Shown: one piece after another, positions 7,335 through 13,109 of the stretch
Numbering within the stretch: the stretch's first letter is position 1
Layout of the letters: the number at the start of each line of letters is the position of its first letter
Assembly (NCBI GenBank): GCA_023954795.1
Contig: JAGSHA010000051.1
Span: forward strand, 1 to 13,109
Reading direction: 5' to 3'
DNA from: Oceanospirillaceae bacterium
Lineage (GTDB): Bacteria > Pseudomonadota > Gammaproteobacteria > Pseudomonadales > Balneatricaceae
DNA: 13,109 nt
Program-made: the position numbers and the translations under genes
The notes under the pieces: model-generated
Seen by the model: the letters and a program-made list of their open reading frames with translations, nothing else
What the model was told of the DNA's origin: nothing
Databases searched by the model: none

Positions 7335-7369
7335 AACTTAGGATATGGCAGCAGAAGGTTTGAATTGCG

Positions 7370-8299
7370 ATGAAAGACATTAACGAAAAGAGAGTTGCTT
7401 ACCTCTATGAGGCTGTCACGATGGGCTCGGTGCGAGCTGCAGCAGATAAACTCAATGTCGCCCCTTCTGCTGTCAGTCGTCAGATCGCCCTGCTTGAAGA
7501 AGAGTTGGCCGCGATATTAATCGAGCGCCATCGTAAGGGGGTAACGCCGACCGAAGCGGGTGATATTCTGCTGCGTTACTACCGGGAATCGCTCTCTTGT
7601 GAAGAAGAATGCATAGCCAAGCTACAAGCGCTGCAGGGGCTGCAACGGGGGCATATCAAGCTGGCTGTTGGCGAAGGATTTGTCGGAGATCTGATGTCAG
7701 GGCCTTTGCCTGAGTTTAATCGCCTCTATCCATCGTTAACACTGTCCATCAATATGGGCGGGTCCAACGAGGTGATCCGTCAGGTGGAGCAGGATGAAGC
7801 ACACATTGGGTTGTTATTTCACCCCGCCAATCACCCCAATATTCGCTCGCAAGTGGTTAGCTGCCAACCGATTTGTGCCATTGTCCCGCCCGAACATCCG
7901 TTGGTTGCGCTGGATGGTGCTGTGTCATTAGAGGCGTTGTTAGAATATCCAGTCGCTTTACCGGAAAGTCACTTTGGGGTGCGCCAGCTGTTAGCGATGG
8001 CTGAATTTCAGGATCGTGTACGTTTTAAGCCCATGCTGACAACCGATTCAATTGCCGTACTCAAACACTTTGTGCGCTCGAATATGGGGATTACCTTTCT
8101 GCCTGAGTTTGTTGTCTCGCGAGAGATTGAAGATGGTCAGGTGGTGGCTATCCCGGTGGATCACCATATTCTGGCCAGTGGTGAAGCTCACATGATAACG
8201 CGATTGGGTCGTCAGCTACCTGAGGGGGCACACCGCTTATTGCAGCATCTGATGTCCTGGATGCGTGCGTTTAAGAACTACTCAGCTGCCGATAAATGA
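7370..8299 (+). CDS. LysR family transcriptional regulator
   Basis: The 309-residue protein has an N-terminal winged helix-turn-helix, with the recognition region at about residues 19-45 (SVRAAADKLNVAPSAVSRQ), a linker helix to about 90, and an effector-binding domain of the periplasmic-binding-protein fold from about 94 to 295. LysR proteins are usually tetrameric activators responding to a pathway metabolite. It lies 35 bp after the amidohydrolase gene on the same strand and could be co-transcribed, though LysR genes are more often divergent from their targets. AGAAGG stands eleven bases before the ATG, a rather long spacing. The probable target is the divergent region at 1648-1937, where LysR-like half-sites occur; this is inference. 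It converges with the Nudix gene, with no clear terminator in the 60 bp between them. Confidence 0.93.
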   Translation: MKDINEKRVAYLYEAVTMGSVRAAADKLNVAPSAVSRQIALLEEELAAILIERHRKGVTPTEAGDILLRYYRESLSCEEECIAKLQALQGLQRGHIKLAVGEGFVGDLMSGPLPEFNRLYPSLTLSINMGGSNEVIRQVEQDEAHIGLLFHPANHPNIRSQVVSCQPICAIVPPEHPLVALDGAVSLEALLEYPVALPESHFGVRQLLAMAEFQDRVRFKPMLTTDSIAVLKHFVRSNMGITFLPEFVVSREIEDGQVVAIPVDHHILASGEAHMITRLGRQLPEGAHRLLQHLMSWMRAFKNYSAADK

Positions 8300-8359
8300 A
8301 TTTTTGAGGCGTGCAGAGTTCTTTTAATTGAGTCGAGATCCTGGGTAAGACTGGATTAT

Positions 8360-8917
8360 CTAAACCCCAAACTTATCTCGCTGAAGCGCCAGTTTCATCA
8401 ATCCCGCAACACTCAGCGAATCCGTAATGTCGCCATCCAAGACCATCTGAATCGCATCGTCTAACCGCAGGCGACGGATGGTAATGTCTTCCGTATCTTC
8501 GTGTTCGTGATCTTCTTGTCGTAGCCCTTTGGCAACAAACAGGTAGGCAATTTCGTTACACACGGAATTGGAAGGGTGCATCGTCAGCAGAGGTTGGAAA
8601 TGCTCAGCGATAAGACCGGTCTCTTCCTTAAGTTCACGCCGGGCACAATCGAGCGGATCTTCTCCAACCGGGCTGCCACCTTCGGGAATCTCCCATGAGT
8701 ATTCGTTCAGCGCATAGCGCCACTGACCCACCAGCCACGTATAGCCTTCCTCATCAACCGGGATTACACCCACCGCTTCGTTCTTGAACGTTACGACTCC
8801 GTATATCCCATTACCGCCCGCCGGATTGACCACCTGATGCTCACAGACATTGATCCACGGATTATCGTACTGATTTTCCTGACTCAACGTTTGCCACGGG
8901 TTTTTGTAATCGTTCAT
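8360..8917 (-). CDS. Nudix hydrolase (ADP-ribose pyrophosphatase-like)
   Basis: This 185-residue cytoplasmic protein should hydrolyse a nucleoside diphosphate linked to another group. The Nudix box Gx5Ex7REUxEExGU matches fully at residues 80-102, with Arg94, Glu95, Glu98 and Glu99 forming the Mg-binding helix. Upstream, WLVGQWRYALNEYSWEIPEG resembles the ADP-sugar pyrophosphatase branch (NudF, GDP-mannose pyrophosphatase type), where the same strand precedes the box; the exact substrate is not determinable. The start is the ATG at 8917 with AAGGGA about seven bases upstream; an in-frame TTG at 8935 lies upstream of that ribosome site and is rejected. It is transcribed alone, converging with the LysR gene and divergent from the PilZ gene, so it probably does not belong to the catabolic locus. 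Confidence 0.9.
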   Translation of the reverse strand: MNDYKNPWQTLSQENQYDNPWINVCEHQVVNPAGGNGIYGVVTFKNEAVGVIPVDEEGYTWLVGQWRYALNEYSWEIPEGGSPVGEDPLDCARRELKEETGLIAEHFQPLLTMHPSNSVCNEIAYLFVAKGLRQEDHEHEDTEDITIRRLRLDDAIQMVLDGDITDSLSVAGLMKLALQRDKFGV

Positions 8918-9358
8918 TGGTATTCCCTTTAACAATGGTCCGGGTAACGGAAGTGATGGGATTTTACGTTATTTTTGGGATGTTGAGTGCTGCACATTGA
9001 GCCTTATGTGTAGACATTCTCGCATAAGGATTCATGAAATATTCAGGCGATTAGGACAATAGTGAAAAATCGAAGGTCGGGTGAATCGAGATTAGATAGT
9101 TGCTTGTTCACGTATATCTATTCGCGCACCAGACTGATTATCTCGCTGAAATATAAAGTGTATTGGTAGTTATGCACAGTATCTGATCAAAGAAAGAGCT
9201 TTGATAACGCATAGAGTATCCCTGCTTTGTGTCCGTGTATTGTCAAAAAAGTACAAGGCAAACAGCAAGATAGTCCCATTGTTTACAATCGGCAGTTGCT
9301 AAACCTAAGGGACCTACTAGAAACCGCCTGGTTGTAGATATGGGCTGGAGTGAATGTG
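8918..9358. other. Gene-free divergent intergenic region
   Basis: This 441-bp AT-rich stretch lies between the Nudix and PilZ genes. I found no credible reading frame, tRNA or known RNA motif. It holds three small dyads: CCTTATG (9002-9008) with CATAAGG (9023-9029), ATCAAAG (9186-9192) with CTTTGAT (9199-9205), and the 12-base ATTGTTTACAAT (9278-9289). The TATAAA at 9152-9157 has no matching -35. Promoters for both flanking genes must lie here. None of the dyads is strong enough to name a regulator. Confidence 0.5.
8961..8966 (-). promoter_or_regulatory. Possible -10 element for the Nudix gene
   Basis: Read on the minus strand this is TAAAAT, a five-of-six match to the sigma-70 -10 hexamer, placed about 44 bases upstream of the ATG, which would leave a short leader with a good AAGGGA ribosome site. 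No good -35 hexamer stands at 16-18 bases, so the call is weak. Confidence 0.3.
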
Positions 9359-10051
9359 ATGGAACAGATCAACGAAAGCTCGGTTCATCACTTGCCAAGA
9401 TTAAGCGCAGGGATAGTTGTGCAAGTACTCTCACGGGACGGAAAGCTAAAATTTCTCTCACCACTGGTTGAAGCGGTGGGCGATGTGCTGGTTGTGGATC
9501 GTTTACCCAGTGTGTCTGATATGCCGGAAGATCAGAGCAGCCCGATGGATATCGCGGCCTTACGCGATATTTACTTCCGATTTAACCAAACGCTGCTGAT
9601 CCGCACCATTGATCGTGGAGTGGTGTACTCCTGCGAAACCCGAGTACTGGAGGTTTCTGAGCAGCGAGCCCGCTTACAGGTGTACACAGCACCACGTGAA
9701 ATCTATCGCCAGTATCAACGCCATGAGCACCGTTTCAGTTGTGCTCTGTGTGCGTATTTACACGGTCACTGTGCAAGAGCAGATGGCAAAATTTCAGACA
9801 TCAGTTCCTGCGGTTGCCAGCTAACGTTATCCGATGACACGACCATCGCAGAAGTCCGTGACCTGCAGGCACATGATAAGCCGTTGAATTTCGAAGTGCT
9901 GTTTCCTCATGATGACTCCTATCGCCAGCTGCAGGGTAAGGTTGTATCGCTGATCAATGATGATGAGCACCATCAGGTCCGCGTCGGCGTGGAGTTCAGG
10001 TCGGGTGCGGAATCTGTCGCTGAGTATATCAACCTGTTGCGTCTGTATTAA
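9359..10051 (+). CDS. PilZ domain protein, probable c-di-GMP effector
   Basis: The 230-residue soluble protein has an N-terminal beta-rich part (about 10-110) resembling the YcgR-type N-terminal domain and a C-terminal PilZ domain (about 115-228). Both c-di-GMP-binding signatures are present: RxxxR as Arg121-His-Glu-His-Arg125, preceded by another arginine at 117, and DxSxxG as Asp147-Ile-Ser-Ser-Cys-Gly152; GVEF near 210-213 is the usual end-of-barrel motif. It should bind cyclic di-GMP and modulate motility, adhesion or polysaccharide output, in the manner of YcgR, but no flagellar gene is nearby to confirm this. TGGAG stands eight bases before the ATG at 9359; a GTG at 9350 would put the ribosome site inside the coding region. 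It has its own upstream region and is followed by two inverted repeats. Confidence 0.87.
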   Translation: MEQINESSVHHLPRLSAGIVVQVLSRDGKLKFLSPLVEAVGDVLVVDRLPSVSDMPEDQSSPMDIAALRDIYFRFNQTLLIRTIDRGVVYSCETRVLEVSEQRARLQVYTAPREIYRQYQRHEHRFSCALCAYLHGHCARADGKISDISSCGCQLTLSDDTTIAEVRDLQAHDKPLNFEVLFPHDDSYRQLQGKVVSLINDDEHHQVRVGVEFRSGAESVAEYINLLRLY

Positions 10052-10087
10052 TTTCGTTCAAATCTCGTCTTTATCTACTGTCTTCTG

Positions 10088-10121
10088 TGATGACCTGTTC
10101 CTAAGCGGGCACAGGTCATCA
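10088..10121. repeat. Perfect 11-bp inverted repeat after the PilZ gene
   Basis: TGATGACCTGT at 10088-10098 pairs with ACAGGTCATCA at 10111-10121 around a 12-base loop. No run of T follows on either strand, so it is not a standard intrinsic terminator. It could be a Rho-associated 3'-end hairpin for the PilZ transcript or an operator for the ABC gene. Confidence 0.6.
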
Positions 10122-10169
10122 AGCCGTTGTAAACTAAACTAAATAGACATATTAGCGGTATATCCCGTT

Positions 10170-10206
10170 GACCTTTCTCTGCGTTTAAATCGTCAGAGAG
10201 GTCTTT
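10170..10206 (+). terminator. Bulged hairpin, weak terminator candidate
   Basis: Bases 10170-10181 pair with 10194-10203 over ten base pairs, with a two-base TT bulge on the left arm and a 12-base loop, followed by only three T. It could end the PilZ transcript, but the T-tract is short and the ABC transporter gene begins about 28 bases later, so it may instead lie in the leader of that mRNA. Confidence 0.35.
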
Positions 10207-10233
10207 AGACGGGTGAAACAGGACAGGAAGTAT

Positions 10234-12027
10234 ATGGCGCAGGAAAGGGTGGAACATTACAGCTGGCGCTACATTTTTGATGTAGCACTGGAGCATAAAC
10301 GACAGTTAGTACTGGCGAACCTGATCGCACTGGTGGCGACAGTGGCCTCAGTGCCGCTACCGTTGTTGATGCCGTTGCTGGTGGATGAGGTGTTACTGGA
10401 ACAGCCGGGTGTCATCGTTGAAACAATCAACCCGATGGTACCGGATAGCTGGCACGGTCCGGCATTATATATCGGCGCAGTACTACTGATTACCGTGGTT
10501 CTGCGCAGTATCGCATTGTTGCTGAACGTCTGGCAGGCACGGCAGTTTACCCATATTTCCAAAGATGTCATTTTCCGCATGCGCAGCGGCTTGTTGGAGC
10601 GTTTAAAGCGGATTTCGATGGCCGAGTACGAAACGTTGGGCAGTGGTGCAGTCGCGTCTCACTTCGTCACGGATCTGGATACGGTAGATCGTTTTGTTGG
10701 CAGCTCGGTTAGTCGCCTGCTGGTGGCGGTACTGTCGATTTTGGGTACCGCTGTGATCCTGCTTTGGATGCATTGGCAACTGGCGCTGTTCATCCTGTTT
10801 TTGAATCCGGTGGTGATTTATGTCACGACCGTGATTGGCAAAAAAGTTAAGCACCTGAAAAAAGATGAAAACAAAGCCTTTGAGGTATTTCAGGGTGCAT
10901 TAACCGAAACACTGGATGCCATTCACCAGATCCGCGCGGCCAATCGTGAGAAGCATTATCTCAGTCGGCTGGTTGATGAAGCCCGCCATGTGCGTGATCG
11001 CTCGACTGCGTTTGAGTGGAAAAGCGATGCCGCCACACGTTTCAGCTTTGTGGTTTTTCTGGTCGGTTTTGACGTGTTCCGCGCGTTATCCATGCTGATG
11101 GTGGTTTTTTCCGGTCTCACCATCGGTGAGATGATGGCGGTATTTGGTTACCTCTGGTTCATGATGGGGCCGGTTCAGGAGGTGCTCGGTATTCAGTACT
11201 CTTTCTATGGCGCGCGTGCTGCGCTGAGTCGTATCAACCGTCTGTTAGATTTGAAGGAAGAGCCGTATTTCGAAGAGCAGGTTAATCCATTTGCGGGTAA
11301 GCGAACCGTGTCTTTGCAGATGGAAAATGTGCATTTTGGCTACTACCCGGATCAGGAGGTTTTGAAGGGGATTACACTGGATATTGAGGCCGGACAGAAA
11401 ATTGCCCTTGTAGGGGCAAGCGGGGGCGGTAAATCCACGCTGGTGCAGGTATTGCTGGGGTTGTATCCCGCTCAGCAGGGGCGGGTGTTATTTGACGGTG
11501 TACCGGTAGAAAAAATAGGTCTGGAGCGTGTTCGCGAGCACCTTGCAACGGTATTGCAACAGCCCGCGTTGTTTAATGGCACTGTTCGAAGCAACCTTAT
11601 GATGGGCAGGGACTATAGCGATCATCAATTGTGGCATGCGTTGAAAGTCGCGCAGCTGGACCGCTTTGTAGCCGAGCAGGAGGAGGGATTGGAAACCCGT
11701 GTGGGACGGCAGGGGATTCGACTGTCCGGAGGGCAGCGCCAGCGATTGGCAATTGCCCGGATGGTTCTGTCCGACCCTAAAGTGGTGATACTGGATGAGG
11801 CGACTTCGGCACTGGATACCGAAACCGAGTTTGCACTGCATCAGGCGCTGCAAACCTTCTTGCAAGGACGCACCACCATCATCGTTGCTCACCGCCTGAG
11901 TGCGGTTAAACAAGCGGACCATGTTTACGTCTTCGAAGACGGCCAGATAGCGGAGCAGGGCGGTCACGAAGAGTTATTGGATATGGATGGCTTATATGCA
12001 CGACTGTATGGGGAACATCAGCACTAA
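10234..12027 (+). CDS. ABC transporter, fused transmembrane and ATP-binding domains (MsbA-like exporter)
   Basis: This 597-residue inner-membrane protein is a half-transporter that should work as a homodimer, exporting a lipid or hydrophobic compound. Six membrane helices fall in the first ~320 residues (roughly 26-50, 76-98, 160-178, 182-202, 270-290, 295-315). The nucleotide-binding domain runs from about 360 to 590: Walker A GASGGGKST at 394-402, Q-loop near Gln442/Gln443, signature LSGGQ at 497-501, Walker B VVILDE ending at 521-522, D-loop SALD and H-loop His553, all intact. The length matches MsbA and related multidrug exporters; sequence alone does not separate them. The ATG at 10234 is chosen because AGGA sits five bases upstream; a GTG at 10213 would add seven residues. 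A ClsB-like gene follows after 30 nt, favouring a membrane-lipid role. Confidence 0.92.
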   Translation: MAQERVEHYSWRYIFDVALEHKRQLVLANLIALVATVASVPLPLLMPLLVDEVLLEQPGVIVETINPMVPDSWHGPALYIGAVLLITVVLRSIALLLNVWQARQFTHISKDVIFRMRSGLLERLKRISMAEYETLGSGAVASHFVTDLDTVDRFVGSSVSRLLVAVLSILGTAVILLWMHWQLALFILFLNPVVIYVTTVIGKKVKHLKKDENKAFEVFQGALTETLDAIHQIRAANREKHYLSRLVDEARHVRDRSTAFEWKSDAATRFSFVVFLVGFDVFRALSMLMVVFSGLTIGEMMAVFGYLWFMMGPVQEVLGIQYSFYGARAALSRINRLLDLKEEPYFEEQVNPFAGKRTVSLQMENVHFGYYPDQEVLKGITLDIEAGQKIALVGASGGGKSTLVQVLLGLYPAQQGRVLFDGVPVEKIGLERVREHLATVLQQPALFNGTVRSNLMMGRDYSDHQLWHALKVAQLDRFVAEQEEGLETRVGRQGIRLSGGQRQRLAIARMVLSDPKVVILDEATSALDTETEFALHQALQTFLQGRTTIIVAHRLSAVKQADHVYVFEDGQIAEQGGHEELLDMDGLYARLYGEHQH

Positions 12028-12033
12028 ATGATG

Positions 12034-12055
12034 TCTCTCCCGGATTAAAGAGAGA
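12034..12055 (+). promoter_or_regulatory. Small hairpin over the ribosome site of the ClsB-like gene
   Basis: TCTCTC at 12034-12039 can pair with GAGAGA at 12050-12055, which is the purine-rich Shine-Dalgarno stretch three bases before the ATG at 12058. Six base pairs with a ten-base loop is modest. A six-codon frame (12028-12048) begins immediately after the ABC stop and covers the left arm, so ribosomes finishing upstream could open the structure. Its role is speculative. Confidence 0.3.
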
Positions 12056-12057
12056 TT

Positions 12058-13109
12058 ATGCGAAAACGTTTTCAGTGGCGTGAGGGGAACCAGATCGACC
12101 TGATGGTCGATGGGGAGGCCTTTTTTCCGGTGATGCTGGAAGAGATGCGTAAAGCGCGCCACAGTGTGCTGCTGGAGTTTTATCTGGTCGCGTCGGGTAC
12201 TGTCGCCACCCGTTTCATTGAAGAGATGATCGCCGCAGTCAAACGCGGTGTAATGGTGCGGATGATCATCGACGGTTTTGGTGCCCTCAAATTTAATCAG
12301 AACGACCGTAAGCGCCTGCAATCCGAAGGCGTGCAGATCATCGTGTATAACCCCCTGCATGCTACTAAGCTGACCCGCAACTTTGCCCGTGATCACCGTA
12401 AATTATTGATCGTGGACCAGCAGGTCGCGTTTGTGGGGGGGACTGGCTTAAGCGATGTATATTGGTTGTCGGAAACCAAAGGCAGCCCGTGGCATGAATT
12501 GATGAGCCGGGTGGAAGGCCCGGCGGTGACGGATTTGCTCAATGTATATAATGCGCTGTGGGAGCGTTGCTCCTATCAAAAATTGCCATCGGCACCGGAA
12601 TCGGTCGCCCCGGTGGGTGATACCAAGGTACGTGTGACCACCGTACAGGGCATGTATCAGCAAGATATCAAAGTTAACTTTCTGCATCGGGTCAATCGTG
12701 CCCAGACGCGGGTCTGGTTGATGACCGCTTATTTCCTGCCATCGTTTTCTGTGCGCAGTGCTTTGCGTCGGGCTGCACGTCGGGGTGTTGACGTAAGGCT
12801 GATTATTGCCGGTCCTTATACCGATCAACCTTGGGTATTTCACGCGTCAAAACGTTATTATCGCGCTCTGCTCAAGGCCGGGGTTAGAATATACGAATAT
12901 CAGCCGCGTTTTTTGCATGCGAAAGCAGCTGTCGTTGATGATTGGAGCAGTGTGGGTTCCTGTAATCTCGATCATTGGAACTTACGCTGGAATTTAGAGG
13001 CTAATATAGAGGTCGAAGATTCGGCCTTTGTCGTTCAGGTCGGGCAGGTGTTGCGGGATGATATGCATCACTGCCGCGAAGTGACCTACGATGCATGGTC
13101 AAAACGTCC
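12058..13109 (+). CDS. Phospholipase D superfamily protein, ClsB-like cardiolipin synthase (3' end outside window)
   Basis: An open frame of 350 codons runs off the right edge without a stop; about 50 more residues would be expected for a ClsB-sized protein. It has two HKD motifs: His113-x-Lys115-x4-Asp120 and His287-x-Lys289-x4-Asp294, the second followed by GSCNLD, as in bacterial cardiolipin synthases. These enzymes join phosphatidyl groups, making cardiolipin or related lipids, at the inner membrane. No N-terminal membrane helices are present, which is like ClsB rather than ClsA. The first motif ends GGTG where most relatives have an asparagine (position 130 is Gly). The gene lies 30 nt after the ABC exporter with AGAGAG as ribosome site, so the two are likely co-transcribed. 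Another PLD-type phosphatidyltransferase or phosphodiesterase is possible. Confidence 0.88.
   Translation, partial: MRKRFQWREGNQIDLMVDGEAFFPVMLEEMRKARHSVLLEFYLVASGTVATRFIEEMIAAVKRGVMVRMIIDGFGALKFNQNDRKRLQSEGVQIIVYNPLHATKLTRNFARDHRKLLIVDQQVAFVGGTGLSDVYWLSETKGSPWHELMSRVEGPAVTDLLNVYNALWERCSYQKLPSAPESVAPVGDTKVRVTTVQGMYQQDIKVNFLHRVNRAQTRVWLMTAYFLPSFSVRSALRRAARRGVDVRLIIAGPYTDQPWVFHASKRYYRALLKAGVRIYEYQPRFLHAKAAVVDDWSSVGSCNLDHWNLRWNLEANIEVEDSAFVVQVGQVLRDDMHHCREVTYDAWSKR

Noticed and set aside
1..8299. Ectoine or hydroxyectoine degradation locus
   Set aside because: A TRAP system, an amidohydrolase and an aldehyde dehydrogenase are all seen in such loci, but there is no ectoine hydrolase or diaminobutyrate aminotransferase, and the regulator is LysR rather than AsnC or GntR type.
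8300..8359. Bidirectional terminator between the convergent LysR and Nudix genes
   Set aside because: Only short T runs and a very weak GGGT/ACCC pairing are present; no stem of useful length could be drawn.
9278..9289. 12-base palindrome ATTGTTTACAAT as an operator
   Set aside because: The AT-rich dyad is short and occurs once; chance is a sufficient explanation and it is listed only as content of the intergenic region.
11488..11967. 159-residue minus-strand frame opposite the ABC ATP-binding domain
   Set aside because: It is the reverse complement of Walker and signature motifs; this is a common artefact of GC-skewed codon use.
12448..12843. 131-residue minus-strand frame near the right edge
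   Set aside because: The plus strand here encodes the ClsB-like protein continuously, with both HKD motifs in frame.

Overview
The window looks like a piece of a gammaproteobacterial chromosome, probably from a marine or other aquatic heterotroph. The reasons are a TRAP-type uptake system, a gammaproteobacterial-style CysE, a c-di-GMP (PilZ) protein and a ClsB-like phospholipid synthase, all with similar base composition and ordinary Shine-Dalgarno sites. This is inference from protein families; I cannot name the genus. I see no insertion sequence, integrase, tRNA, rRNA or CRISPR array.

Left part (1-8299) is a divergent transport and catabolism locus. On the minus strand a DctP-type periplasmic binding protein (622-1647) is followed by the small TRAP permease DctQ (8-553). 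A start codon overlapping the dctQ stop probably opens the large permease gene, which continues off the window. On the plus strand, from the shared 290-bp intergenic region, run a beta-hydroxyacid dehydrogenase (1938-2822), an aldehyde dehydrogenase (2819-4357), a serine O-acetyltransferase (4466-5227), a two-lobed glyoxalase-like (VOC) protein (5248-6132), an M20 amidohydrolase (6132-7334) and a LysR regulator (7370-8299). Most of these genes overlap or sit very close together. The simplest reading is that a carboxylate is imported by TRAP, an amide or acyl bond is hydrolysed by the M20 enzyme, and a hydroxyacid is oxidised through an aldehyde to an acid, under control of the LysR protein. 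The substrate cannot be read from the sequence. Points of interest are a CysE that lacks the usual C-terminal tail, hairpins that look like partial terminators inside both arms, and a cluster of TTGTTG/CAACAA half-sites between the arms that fits a LysR operator.

Middle (8300-9358): a Nudix hydrolase on the minus strand, converging on the LysR gene, then about 440 bp without a gene, holding small inverted repeats and a possible promoter for the Nudix gene.

Right part (9359-13109): plus-strand envelope and signalling genes. These are a PilZ protein with intact c-di-GMP motifs, two inverted repeats, an MsbA-like full-length half-transporter of the ABC exporter class, and 30 nt further on a ClsB-like phospholipase D superfamily protein cut by the window edge. 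The last two probably form an operon concerned with membrane lipids or lipid export.
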